Of a DNA stretch of 64,000 nt, positions 27,698 to 36,596 are shown one piece after another; within the stretch, counting starts at the first letter, position 1; each line of letters begins with the position of its first letter. Made by a program: the position numbers and the translations under genes. Below the pieces are notes generated by a model, which was not told the DNA's origin, did not search any database, and was given only the letters and a program-made list of their open reading frames with translations. The stretch comes from an uncultured Prevotella sp. (GTDB lineage: Bacteria > Bacteroidota > Bacteroidia > Bacteroidales > Bacteroidaceae): the NCBI GenBank assembly GCA_900553465.1, contig USDT01000001.1, positions 1 through 64,000 on the forward strand. Reading direction: 5' to 3'.

Positions 27698-29851
27698 TCA
27701 TTTTACAACATGTTTCTTACCGTTCACGATATATATGCCCTTTGGCAGACCTTCGAGCGATGTGTCATCAGCCACCTTCTGACCATTGATGTTGTAAACA
27801 CCTTCCATTGCCTTGTCGCCAGGCACTTCTGTCACGATGCCGTTGATGTCGGTTGTTCCACCTTCACCATCGATGGCAAGAACTTTGGAATTGCTGCTCG
27901 TGCCCATATCTGTAATGTACCAGCATGTACCGAGCAGGCCACCCCACGCACCTGTCAAATGATACATCTTACCGCCAGACATAACGTATGAACCTTCGGG
28001 CACAGGTGTAGCACCTTGTGCTGCTCCCGGACGCTGATAGAAGTATGTGTAACTCAATTTTCCGGTTGTTGTCGTTACTTCTACTGTATTATTACCCGGA
28101 GTGGCCATACCCTCTGGACAGCTTACACCCGTAATGGTGTAGATATTTCCGTATGGGAAAGTCACTTCCTGTGAAGGTACATCAGGGTCGTTTTCTTTTT
28201 TCACAGTGAATGTGTGTGGGGTATTTTCCGCAACCACAGGATCTTTTGTAACCCAGATAAGATAACATCCGCCACGCACTATTGCTGGTGTATCATAATT
28301 GTCGAAGAGGTTAACAGTTGAGAAAAGTATCTGATCCTTGTTCTGTGGGTTAACACCCTCGAGCTTGCAGAGCTTGGCGTCATCACCGAATGTCTCCATT
28401 ATCTGAGAACCTGTTACATCACAAGGTAATGTTATGGCATTCCATGCATCCAACACGAACTTGCGGCTAAGGTGGAACGGATATGGCTGTTGGAATGTGT
28501 ACCGATCAACTTCACTTACCGTACGGTTGTAAGCGTCAAGACCTATTTCGTTCTGTCCGATATAATACAGACCGAAGTTGTCTACATATACACGACCTTT
28601 CGTACCTTTCTTATTCACACCCAGCTTCAGCTTACCGTCAGCTCCAACATTCACGTATACTCTTACTCTATGATAAGACTCATTCGGTTCAAATGCATCT
28701 CCCTGTGCAAGGAAATAGGCAGCTGCCACGTTACGACGGAAATAAATCTGATTGTCTGTATTAAGAGCATTCTTAAGCGTAGCTATATTTCCTTCAAAAG
28801 TACCTTGGTCTGTACTATTGAGAACCGGTATCAGTGTTTCTTCTCCGTTTGCAAACAGATATGCATTTGAACCTTCTGTTGCGATATTCTCATGATCGTA
28901 TGCACCGTTCTTATATGTTGCATAGTCATTCTTGTCGAAGAAAGCCTGTGCCTCCACCATATAAAGTCCAGGTTTCAGACCCGTGATTGTCTGATAGAAC
29001 TCTACAGGTGCACTTTCACTTGCTGTCACAGCACCAATCTCCACACAACCGAAAGCTCCATAATTCGCTGCATATCCATCGTTTGCCTGTGTCGTTCCCA
29101 AGTTAGGATCTATGGTTGTGCAATAGTCATCAGTGCCATATTCCAGATTTGTCACAGACCAGAACAGGTTCGTCGCATCACTTACATTTCTGAGGAAGCG
29201 TGAGTTTCCAATAAGTCCGGTGATATTGTAACGTCCTTGTTCCGCAACTTTCTGCAATATTGCATTGTAATCATCGCGCTTAATCAGACACCATCTGTCC
29301 TGATTATCCGCAGTACGTCCTTCTCCTGCATGAACGTATTCTTTATCGAAATGGTAATAATAATTTGTAACAGTTGGCATAGGATCCCACCATCCATCGC
29401 GTGTTGTTATTGTAGTTCTCAGATAATAAATATTATTCTGACCACTTACAGCATCAAATTGCAAATTTGCATATTCATCATCCGGTCTGTCAACAAATGT
29501 CTTATATGAATCATTCGCTTCAGTAGCCCCCAGGTCTACTGCCAGACAGCTTCCTTTAGCTGAATTATAAATAGCAGACTTAAGATAATATCCGCCATCG
29601 TCTGCAGAAACCACCTTGAAACGGATGCCTCGTTCGCTCAATACCGACTGCATACCATATGCTCCACCACCGTGCACGAACTTCTTTTCATCTACGTTGT
29701 ACAGAAAGACATAAATATCCTTATCTGCAACATCCGCAGGGCTGACAGCTTTATCCAGCAGCAAATCGTCAATGGTCTGGGCCATGCCGCTCTGTGTTCC
29801 ACCCAATATCAGGAACAGTATCCCGACAAACAATTTTGTAAAATGCTTCAT
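27698..29851 (-). CDS. Large secreted protein with T9SS-like tail (phase-variable candidate)
   Basis: About 717 residues; no family recognised for the bulk. The signal peptide MKHFTKLFVGILFLILGGTQSGMAQ leaves Gln25. A lectin- or galactose-binding-like middle section (FYQTITGLKPGLYMVEAQAFF...RVYVDNFGLYY, about 280-430) resembles carbohydrate-binding beta-sandwich folds. The last ~35 residues (GVYNINGQKV...LPKGIYIVNGKKHVVK) form a T9SS-like sorting tail, implying surface display. The ATG at 29851 has GGAAAAAAC before it; a TTG five codons upstream is less likely. A 70-residue peptide gene lies 42 bp upstream in the same direction. The only strong promoter nearby sits in an invertible-looking segment facing away. 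Confidence 0.8.
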   Translation of the reverse strand: MKHFTKLFVGILFLILGGTQSGMAQTIDDLLLDKAVSPADVADKDIYVFLYNVDEKKFVHGGGAYGMQSVLSERGIRFKVVSADDGGYYLKSAIYNSAKGSCLAVDLGATEANDSYKTFVDRPDDEYANLQFDAVSGQNNIYYLRTTITTRDGWWDPMPTVTNYYYHFDKEYVHAGEGRTADNQDRWCLIKRDDYNAILQKVAEQGRYNITGLIGNSRFLRNVSDATNLFWSVTNLEYGTDDYCTTIDPNLGTTQANDGYAANYGAFGCVEIGAVTASESAPVEFYQTITGLKPGLYMVEAQAFFDKNDYATYKNGAYDHENIATEGSNAYLFANGEETLIPVLNSTDQGTFEGNIATLKNALNTDNQIYFRRNVAAAYFLAQGDAFEPNESYHRVRVYVNVGADGKLKLGVNKKGTKGRVYVDNFGLYYIGQNEIGLDAYNRTVSEVDRYTFQQPYPFHLSRKFVLDAWNAITLPCDVTGSQIMETFGDDAKLCKLEGVNPQNKDQILFSTVNLFDNYDTPAIVRGGCYLIWVTKDPVVAENTPHTFTVKKENDPDVPSQEVTFPYGNIYTITGVSCPEGMATPGNNTVEVTTTTGKLSYTYFYQRPGAAQGATPVPEGSYVMSGGKMYHLTGAWGGLLGTCWYITDMGTSSNSKVLAIDGEGGTTDINGIVTEVPGDKAMEGVYNINGQKVADDTSLEGLPKGIYIVNGKKHVVK

Positions 29852-29893
29852 GTTTTTTCCTTTCAAAAATTATACACCGTTATTTGTTACACA

Positions 29894-30106
29894 TTAATCC
29901 CACACGGAATGAGACTTCACACCATATCTATTCCCGTATTTGTCCTCCAAGTCCGTTCCGTCGCCACCGGGCATACCTTCTTCAATGTCAATGCCGGGAT
30001 CTGTCGGATCACCGCCGGGATTATACGATGAAAAACTTGCCATAACCGGCTCAGCCTCCATACCCAATACTTTGATGGAAGGCTTCTCATACATTTTCTT
30101 TCTCAT
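29894..30106 (-). CDS. Small acidic Gly/Pro-rich peptide, 70 aa (MxKPxxxV type)
   Basis: MRKKMYEKPSIKVLGMEAEP opens the peptide; an in-frame ATG lies four codons in (30094). The N-terminal part follows a pattern seen in many Bacteroidales short genes (K.Y.KP...V....E..M). The remainder is flexible, with GGDP, GGDGTD and an ending NRYGVKSHSVWD. There is no signal peptide, membrane segment or catalytic motif. It is the first gene of a two-gene unit with the large secreted protein, 42 bp apart. Function is unknown; a chaperone, regulator or modified peptide are all possible. Real expression is supported mainly by its position and the recognisable pattern. Confidence 0.6.
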   Translation of the reverse strand: MRKKMYEKPSIKVLGMEAEPVMASFSSYNPGGDPTDPGIDIEEGMPGGDGTDLEDKYGNRYGVKSHSVWD

Positions 30107-30325
30107 TTTCTAATTGTTATATACTGATTCGATTTCGTAAACTCAATTTTCAAACTGCCTTCTACATTCACAGAGGCCGGAAATGCTGTTCGCGTCCCGG
30201 TCGTGTTGTGCGGAAAATTAACATTCTATAAGAAAAATCATACCTGAATAGGCACAGTGGTTTGCTTTAGTGTAATAATCTTATGTTCGGTTGTTTTTTG
30301 CTTAATTTATGTTTATATTACATAC

Positions 30326-30343
30326 ACCTCATTCAGAGAGGTA
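30326..30343 (+). repeat. Left 18-bp inverted repeat of invertible promoter segment
   Basis: ACCTCATTCAGAGAGGTA. Its exact reverse complement lies at 30528-30545. The pair encloses 184 bp and is not extended inward or outward. Confidence 0.85.
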
Positions 30344-30527
30344 CAACGAAATATCGTTTTTTTTAAATTATTGCATATCACATTTGTTATATATGTCATA
30401 TTATTTGTATTATTCATCCGTTAAATTTTGTAAAAACTTGCATTTTTGTAAGCCGATAATTTGGGTATAATGCATATAAGTCATATCTTTGTCACCGAAA
30501 TCGAACATAACAATACGTACTTTGGCA
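30344..30527 (+). promoter_or_regulatory. Putative invertible (phase-variable) promoter segment, OFF orientation
   Basis: The AT-rich 184-bp segment contains one near-ideal Bacteroidota promoter, TTTG (30460-30463), 20 bp, TATCTTTG (30484-30491), pointing right. To the right there is no gene for about 1.6 kb. To the left, 220 bp away, is the small peptide / secreted protein operon on the minus strand, and I see no CAAAnnTA (minus-strand promoter) between IR and operon or inside the segment. Inversion would point the promoter into the operon. No recombinase gene is in the window. Confidence 0.75.
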
Positions 30528-30545
30528 TACCTCTCTGAATGAGGT
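30528..30545 (-). repeat. Right 18-bp inverted repeat of invertible promoter segment
   Basis: TACCTCTCTGAATGAGGT, an exact reverse complement of 30326-30343. Confidence 0.85.
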
Positions 30546-30994
30546 TTTATATACCATCCATCCACTTTTTATCCACATAAAACAGGGTTGCCAAAATTCG
30601 CTCACCCCCTTTATACAAACGGTTTCTCACTCATCTGCGCCGCCCATAAAGCCCTTCATTTTCCACCTGTGCCGCATAAGCGATATGTAATATTATGAAC
30701 ATGGCATACGGGAACGGCATGTAGGGCTTACAGACAGTCACACCTTCATGCATCGGCAGTACACATCTGCACACCTCTTCGAAATATAATCCTGACACAC
30801 CCGCCGACGTATAGCCATCACACAATTCTTTTTTCCACATCCGCGTAATCGCCGGAAAAAGCGGATGTTTACGCATTTGCGCAACAAAAAACGGTCCGGC
30901 AGAAATTCTGTGATTGCCGGTCGCAATAAACAGTCTGCGGTTACGGTCCTGAAGAGGCGTTGTTTTTTCTATCGGAGTGAAAACAATATGGGGC
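30546..30994. other. Gene-free interval right of invertible segment
   Basis: No credible gene. A 121-codon minus-strand frame (30631-30996) has no recognisable domain and runs into repeat flank. The last ~60 bp show weak similarity to the outer left flanks of the other type I elements. Confidence 0.45.
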
Positions 30995-31427
30995 ACTTAC
31001 AGATTTTCAGCATCCTGTGGTTTTTCCGTCCGAGTTTTCCGTTCTACCCCGAAAAATAAGCGAGAATTTGCGCGCGGATTTTCCTTCGGACGCAAATTCG
31101 CGAAAAATAAGAGTTTTTCCCAACACCTTGTATATCAACAATTTACATTTAGGAGTGACTTTTTCGTCAGACGAAATGCACCGTTTCAGCACGCGATATG
31201 GCCCATATCAGGGCCCGATATGCACTGTATCACACCATGAAACAGACAAAACCGGAGGCTGAAACGGGCTTAACCGGAACGCCAAACCAACCATGCGCCA
31301 CTCCGCAGCGGGGTATACCGCAAGGCGGTCCGGCATGAACAAGCCTCCATAAGGCGGGATTTAACATTCCTTCACATCTCTTTCGCGATTTTATTTTGTC
31401 AAAAAAAAGTCAAGAAAATCTGTAAGT
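30995..31427 (+). repeat. 433-bp TIR element, type I, copy 2
   Basis: Perfect 14-bp terminal repeats ACTTACAGATTTTC (30995-31008) and GAAAATCTGTAAGT (31414-31427). The 22-bp periodic array starts at 31178, 183 bp in, and runs for about eight units to 31353. The right part has GATTTAACATT, a CTCTTTCGCGA block and an eight-A run. It carries no gene and has the same length as copies 1 and 3. Confidence 0.9.
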
Positions 31428-31816
31428 CCGTCGCCCGAGTTTTCTTTAAACATACAGACTTGAGGCGTGAGAAGAAACGCGCTGAAGACTTTTGCACAAG
31501 GCGCTGAAGACAGGGCAAAGGTGCCAGCGGGCGCACAATTCTGTAAAAATGGTTGTCTTATCTGTAATTTTATTGCCTCAACGTACGTTTTATTTGCGTA
31601 ACTTTGCCATCGTGGAAGGGTATGCCCACGCCCAAACTCCGCCTAAGCCATGCGACGACACCCCGCCGGACGGGACGTGACACATGCGCGACATGACGAC
31701 AGAGCGGCGCAGGACGTATGCTGACAGAGCCGCCGACACCACGGCAGAACGGGGAATGAGCACGCAGGGGCTGCATTTTTTAGGATGCGGATTGATTGAG
31801 TTTTACTATTTTTCCG
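31428..31816. other. Gene-free interval after repeat copy 2
   Basis: The first 20 bp are the conserved outer flank (GCCCGAGTTTTCTTTAAA). A TAACTTTG at about 31597 resembles a -7 box, but no gene start with context follows before 32127. Nothing else is recognised. Confidence 0.4.
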
Positions 31817-32044
31817 TATCTTTGTATAAGATAACCTGCATTCGGGAAAGTGAAAGCAAGCTTTCTTTCCGCTCATTTGCATTATCTTTGTATAAGATAG
31901 GATGCGGTTCGGCAATGCCACGTATGGTAAAACTTTGTTTTCCCAACTTGTCACTGCGCTCACCTTTCACTATCTTTGTATAAGATAACCTGCATTCGGG
32001 AAAATGAAAGCAAGCTTTCTTTCCGCTCATTTGCATTATCTTTG
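31817..32044 (+). repeat. Tandem promoter-bearing repeats, order A-B-A (66-88-66 bp)
   Basis: Four TATCTTTG boxes at 31817, 31883, 31971 and 32037 separate three modules: two nearly identical 66-bp A units (CCTGCATTCGGGAAA.TGAAAGCAAGCTTTCTTTCCGC pattern, given in part) and one 88-bp B unit (GGATGCGGTTCGGCAATG). The related copies are at 23653-23800 (A type) and 13501-13594 (B type, minus). The last box lies ~85 nt before the redox operon and is its likely promoter. Confidence 0.8.
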
Positions 32045-32126
32045 TAAAAGACAGGATGCGGTCCGGCCACATCAGACATTCTAAAAACCGACACAGCGGA
32101 CACAACCATTAAAACGATAACAAGAT

Positions 32127-33074
32127 ATGATCAGAAAACTATTGCTTTCAACATTTGTCTTCATACTGGCGGCGGCAGCAATGGCGCAGTCGAAGGTTTA
32201 CGTGACGCGCGACATCTCGCCCGAATCTCTCATAAAGATATACGAGGCGCTCGGACGCAAGGCCAAGGGGCGCGTGGCGGTGAAGGTGAGCACCGGCGAG
32301 GCCGGCAATCCCAACTATCTGCAGCCTTCGCTCATAGGTCCGCTGGTGAAGAAGGTGAAGGGAACCATCGTGGAATGTAACACAGCCTACGGCGGACGGC
32401 GCAGCTCGGCAGAGGAACACATGCGCGTGGCAGAGGAACACGGATTCACCAAGATAGCCAAGGTGGACATAATGGACGCCAAGGGCGAGTTCAGAATACC
32501 GGTGCGCGACACCACCAACATCAAGTACAACCTTGTGGGAACGGGCCTGAAGGACTACAACTTCATGATAAACCTCGCCCACTTCAAGGGCCACCCCATG
32601 GGCGGTCTGGGCGGAGTGATAAAGAACCAGAGCATAGGTGTGGCATCGGCCAACGGCAAGGCCTACATCCATACGGCCGGCTATCAGGACAAGGTGGAAG
32701 GCATGTGGGCGCACACCAAGAACCAGGACGGTTTTCTCGAGTCGATGGCTGCGGCGGCACAGGCCGTGGCCGACTACTTCGGCGACAAGATACTGTATAT
32801 CAGTGTGATGAACAACATGTCGGTGGACTGCGACTGTGTGTCGAAGCCTGAGGCTCCGACTCTGAAGGACTACGGCATCCTGGCATCGCTCGACCCCGTG
32901 GCCCTCGACCAGGCTTGCGTGGACATAATATTCAACATGACGGCATCTGAGGGCAACGACAACGCTCCGCTAAAGGAGCGCATCAGCTCGCGCCACGGCA
33001 CACACACCATAGAGCACGCCGAGAAGATAGGACTCGGCAGCCGCAAATATCAGCTCATAAGCATAGACAAATAA
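32127..33074 (+). CDS. Secreted DUF362 protein
   Basis: A 315-residue DUF362 protein with signal peptide MIRKLLLSTFVFILAAAAMAQ (Gln21). The core contains VAVKVSTGEAGNPNYLQPSLIGPLV, NLAHFKGHPMGGLGGVIKNQSIG and ASLDPVALDQACVDII, the family's usual blocks. DUF362 domains often occur with ferredoxin domains, but here the cluster-binding part is absent and ferredoxins are encoded two genes downstream. First gene of a compact operon (gaps 21, 12, 54 and -4 bp). Confidence 0.88.
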   Translation: MIRKLLLSTFVFILAAAAMAQSKVYVTRDISPESLIKIYEALGRKAKGRVAVKVSTGEAGNPNYLQPSLIGPLVKKVKGTIVECNTAYGGRRSSAEEHMRVAEEHGFTKIAKVDIMDAKGEFRIPVRDTTNIKYNLVGTGLKDYNFMINLAHFKGHPMGGLGGVIKNQSIGVASANGKAYIHTAGYQDKVEGMWAHTKNQDGFLESMAAAAQAVADYFGDKILYISVMNNMSVDCDCVSKPEAPTLKDYGILASLDPVALDQACVDIIFNMTASEGNDNAPLKERISSRHGTHTIEHAEKIGLGSRKYQLISIDK

Positions 33075-33095
33075 AACAAACACTACAATAACATT

Positions 33096-33599
33096 ATGCA
33101 ACACGAAGCCAAACTGTACACACTCTCGCTGAGAGAACAGCGCACCTATGCGCTCACAGCTCTCTTTGTGCTCGGCAACATAGCCTTGCCGCAGCTGTGC
33201 CATCTGGCACCTTACGGCGGACAGATGTTTCTGCCGATATTCTTCTTCACGCTCGTCGGAGCCTACAAATACGGTTTCACCGTAGGTCTGGCCACCGCCG
33301 TGCTCTCACCCATCGCCAACTCGCTGCTCTTCGGACGCCCCGCCGGCGCCATGCTTCCGCCGATGCTGTTGCAGTCGGTGCTGCTCGCCGCAGTGTCGGC
33401 AGCCCTCGCCCGCCGCATGGCCGACAGGGTTACGCCCGCCGCTCTGGCCTGTGTGGCCACAGGTTGTCTGCTTGCCGGTCTGCTCATAGAGCGCGCCATG
33501 ATAAGTGTCGACCACAGTGTGCTCACCTCGATGGTGCGCGCCGTGCCGGGACTTCTGCTCCAGATATTCGGAGGATATTATCTCATCAGAAAACTATAA
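33096..33599 (+). CDS. ECF-transporter S-component-like membrane protein
   Basis: A 167-residue hydrophobic protein with five or six membrane segments. The pattern (PYGGQMFLPIFFFTLVGAYKYGFTVGLATAVLSPIANSLLFG in part) is like substrate-binding S components of energy-coupling-factor transporters. Vitamins or metal complexes are typical ligands. The energising A and T subunits are not next to it. Its place between DUF362 and a membrane ferredoxin is a clue that the ligand is a redox cofactor or its precursor, but this is inference. Confidence 0.7.
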   Translation: MQHEAKLYTLSLREQRTYALTALFVLGNIALPQLCHLAPYGGQMFLPIFFFTLVGAYKYGFTVGLATAVLSPIANSLLFGRPAGAMLPPMLLQSVLLAAVSAALARRMADRVTPAALACVATGCLLAGLLIERAMISVDHSVLTSMVRAVPGLLLQIFGGYYLIRKL

Positions 33600-33611
33600 A
33601 ACCACTGAAAG

Positions 33612-35135
33612 ATGCTGAGAAAGACAAGAATAATACTCGCAGCGGTGTTCTATGTGCTCATCACGCTGCTGTTTCTCGACTTCACGGGCACGCTGCGCTT
33701 CTGGCTCGGATGGACGGCCAAGATACAGTTTCTGCCGGCGCTGCTCGCCGTAAACGTACTGGTGGTGCTGGCACTCATCGTGCTCACGCTCATCTTCGGA
33801 CGCATCTACTGCTCCGTCATCTGCCCTCTGGGCGTCATGCAGGACATCATAGCGCGACTGGGACGCCGCGGACGCCGCAACAAATACAGCTATTCGCCTG
33901 AGAAGAAGTGGCTGCGCTACGTCATGCTTGCCTTCATGGTGGTGACGCTTGTGGCAGGACTGGTGCCGCTGGCGGCGCTCATTGCCCCCTACAGCAGCTA
34001 CGGACGCATGGCCGCCAACCTCATGCAGCCTGTATATATAGGTGTGAACAATCTGCTGGCCATGGCTGCCGAACACTTCGACAGCTACGCCTTCTATGAG
34101 CGCGACGTGTGGGTGCGCTCGTGGGCTACGTTTGCCGTGGCTGCGGTGTCGTTCGTTGTCATTGCCGTTCTGGCGTGGCGCGGAGGCCGTACCTACTGCA
34201 ACACCATCTGTCCTGTGGGCACGGTGCTCGGCTTTTTGTCACGTTTCTCGTGGCTGAAGATACGCATCGACGAGAGCAAATGCACCAGCTGCCGCCTCTG
34301 CGAACGCAACTGCAAGTCGGCATGCATCGACATAAAGAACCACAAGGTGGACTACAGCCGCTGCGTGGTGTGCGGCGACTGCGTGGGCAAATGCAAGTTC
34401 GACGCGCTGAGCTACACCGCACGCAAATCCAAACCGGCCGTTGCCAAGGCGGCAAAGGCTGAAGGCGGCGCAAAGGTGGATACCTCGAAGCGTGCCTTCC
34501 TCTTCGGAGCGGTGACAGCAGCTGCATCAGCCGCCATAGCCGAGGAGAAGGTGAAGCTCGACGGCGGACTGGCAAAGATAGAGAAAAAGGTAAGCCCCGA
34601 ACGCCAGACACGCATCACTCCGCCGGGATCTTTGTCGGCACGCCACATGGCTCAGCACTGTACCGCGTGCCAGCTGTGCGTGGCCGAGTGTCCGAACGAC
34701 GTGCTGCGCCCATCCACAAAGCTCGACAACTTCATGCAGCCCGAAATGTCTTACGAGCGCGGCTACTGCCGTCCGGAGTGCACACGCTGCTCTGAGGTGT
34801 GTCCGACGGGTGCCATCAAGCTCACCACAAGTGCCGAGAAGACAGCCATCCACTTCGGTCATGCCGTGTGGATAAGAAAGAACTGTGTGCCTGTAGCCGA
34901 AGGACACTCATGCGGTAACTGCGCACGCCACTGTCCGGTGGGCGCCATCACCATGGTGCCTCTCCATCCCGAGGCACAGGAAGGCGAGGAGAAGGACGAG
35001 AAGAAGGCACGCCTGATGATTCCCGTTGTCAACGAGGAGATGTGCATCGGATGCGGAGCGTGCGAGAACCTCTGCCCATCGCGTCCGTTCCCGGCCATAT
35101 ACGTGGAAGGCCACGAGGTGCACCGCAGAAGATGA
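33612..35135 (+). CDS. Membrane-bound polyferredoxin, NapH-like plus NapG-like fusion
   Basis: A 507-residue protein. The N-terminal half is NapH-like: four membrane segments, the motifs YCSVICP and YCNTICPVG, then two 4Fe-4S sites from about Cys224 (CTSCRLCERNC) and Cys251 (CVVCGDCVGKC). At about residues 290-315 there is a second signal-like segment (SKRAFLFGAVTAAASAA). It is followed by a NapG-like ferredoxin with four cysteine groups starting near 350 (CTACQLCVAEC), 390 (CTRCSEVC), 433 (CGNCARHC) and 477 (CIGCGACENLC). The internal segment may carry the second ferredoxin to the periplasm, giving a trans-membrane electron wire. The likely partner is the downstream reductase. Confidence 0.88.
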   Translation: MLRKTRIILAAVFYVLITLLFLDFTGTLRFWLGWTAKIQFLPALLAVNVLVVLALIVLTLIFGRIYCSVICPLGVMQDIIARLGRRGRRNKYSYSPEKKWLRYVMLAFMVVTLVAGLVPLAALIAPYSSYGRMAANLMQPVYIGVNNLLAMAAEHFDSYAFYERDVWVRSWATFAVAAVSFVVIAVLAWRGGRTYCNTICPVGTVLGFLSRFSWLKIRIDESKCTSCRLCERNCKSACIDIKNHKVDYSRCVVCGDCVGKCKFDALSYTARKSKPAVAKAAKAEGGAKVDTSKRAFLFGAVTAAASAAIAEEKVKLDGGLAKIEKKVSPERQTRITPPGSLSARHMAQHCTACQLCVAECPNDVLRPSTKLDNFMQPEMSYERGYCRPECTRCSEVCPTGAIKLTTSAEKTAIHFGHAVWIRKNCVPVAEGHSCGNCARHCPVGAITMVPLHPEAQEGEEKDEKKARLMIPVVNEEMCIGCGACENLCPSRPFPAIYVEGHEVHRRR

Positions 35136-35189
35136 CCGGCCGCGCACCATTCATAAAAAGCATTGCCAACACACAATAAAGAAACATAT

Positions 35190-36596
35190 ATGACAAACAT
35201 AAAAGACAAGATATCACGAAGAGGTTTCCTCAAACTCATGGGCGGAACGGCCGCCGCGGCAACGGCAGCAATGACGGGATGCAAGGAGAAGGACCTCTCG
35301 ACAGAAGACGACTACAAGAATCAGGTGGAGCCGCCGAAAGGAAAGATGACCTACCGCACCGACCCGAAGACGGGCCAGAAGGTTTCGATACTGGCCTACG
35401 GCATGATGCGTCTGCCGTCGGAAGAGCGCGGTTCGGCACGCGAGAACGCCGATTCGCCCATCGATCAGGAGCAGGTGAACCGCCTCGTAGACTACGCCAT
35501 AGAACACGGTGTGAACTATTTCGACACGTCGCCCATGTACTGTCAGGGCATGTCGGAGCGCGCCACGGGCATTGCCCTGAGCCGTCATCCGCGCAGCTCT
35601 TATCTCGTGGCAACAAAGATGTCGAACTTCGCGGCCGAGAACCAGACACGCGAGAAGTCGATAGCAATGTTCGAAAACTCGCTCAAGGAGCTGCAGGTGG
35701 ACTACATCGACTATTATCTGCTCCACATGATCGGCGGCAGCGGCATGGAGGAATTCCACCAGAGATTCATCTACAACGGCATTCTCGACTGGCTGCTCGA
35801 GCAACGCGAGAAGGGACGCATACGCCATCTGGGATTCTCTTACCACGGCGACATAAGCGTGTATGACTATCTTCTGGCCAACCACGACAAATATAAGTGG
35901 GACTTTGTGATGATAGAGCTCAACTATCTTGACTGGAAACACGCCAAGGACATCAACGACAGCAACACCAATGCCGAGTATCTCTACAACGAACTCGACA
36001 AGCGCAAGATTCCCGTTATGGTGATGGAACCGCTGCTCGGCGGCCGTCTGTCCAACGTACCTGAGCCGATTGCCGTGGAGATAAAGCAGCGCGCGCCGGA
36101 GAAGACGGTGGCGTCGTGGGCGTTCAGATATGCTGCCAGCAAGCCGCGCGTGCTCACAGTGCTGAGCGGAATGACCTATATGGAGCATCTGAAGGACAAT
36201 CTGCTCACATACAGTCCGCTCGTTCCGCTGAAGGAGGAAGAGGAGGACTTCCTCGAGCAGGTGGCCAAGAAGATACTGACATTCATGCTCATACCGTGCA
36301 ACGACTGCAAGTACTGCATGCCGTGTCCCTACGGTGTGGACATTCCGGGCGTTCTGCTCCACTACAATCTCGTGAAGAGCGAGGAGCGTCTGCCCGAAGA
36401 CAAGCGCGACCCGAACTACGCACGTTACCGCCGCGAGTTCATCATCGGACAGAACCGCGCCGTGGACGAGGAGCGTCAGGCCAACCACTGCATAGGCTGC
36501 GGACAATGTATTCCGCACTGCCCGCAGCGCATCGACATCCCGGCACGACTGCATGAGATAGACCAGTTTGTTGACAGATTAAAGCAGAAGCTATGA
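35190..36596 (+). CDS. Tat-exported lipoprotein aldo/keto reductase with C-terminal ferredoxin
   Basis: About 468 residues. The N terminus has a twin-arginine motif (SRRGFLKL, Arg10-Arg11) and a lipobox ending at Cys31 (AMTGC), so export as a folded lipoprotein is likely. The AKR barrel shows FDTSPMY (Asp/Tyr), ATKMS (Lys) and LLHMI (His), the usual catalytic tetrad. Two 4Fe-4S sites close the chain: CNDCKYCMPCPYGVDI and CIGCGQCIPHCPQRIDI. Fe-S AKRs reduce carbonyl-type substrates, here probably with electrons from the preceding membrane ferredoxin. The start at 35190 is chosen over 35163 because it gives a compact Tat signal. Confidence 0.88.
   Translation: MTNIKDKISRRGFLKLMGGTAAAATAAMTGCKEKDLSTEDDYKNQVEPPKGKMTYRTDPKTGQKVSILAYGMMRLPSEERGSARENADSPIDQEQVNRLVDYAIEHGVNYFDTSPMYCQGMSERATGIALSRHPRSSYLVATKMSNFAAENQTREKSIAMFENSLKELQVDYIDYYLLHMIGGSGMEEFHQRFIYNGILDWLLEQREKGRIRHLGFSYHGDISVYDYLLANHDKYKWDFVMIELNYLDWKHAKDINDSNTNAEYLYNELDKRKIPVMVMEPLLGGRLSNVPEPIAVEIKQRAPEKTVASWAFRYAASKPRVLTVLSGMTYMEHLKDNLLTYSPLVPLKEEEEDFLEQVAKKILTFMLIPCNDCKYCMPCPYGVDIPGVLLHYNLVKSEERLPEDKRDPNYARYRREFIIGQNRAVDEERQANHCIGCGQCIPHCPQRIDIPARLHEIDQFVDRLKQKL

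Noticed and set aside
30344..30370. AACGA/TCGTT hairpin plus T run just inside the left inverted repeat as a terminator controlling the switch
   Set aside because: It is short (5 bp) and in neither orientation lies between the promoter and the operon.
30631..30996. 121-codon minus-strand frame right of the invertible promoter
   Set aside because: No domain, no ribosome-binding site, and it overlaps repeat flank; also not in the direction of the promoter.
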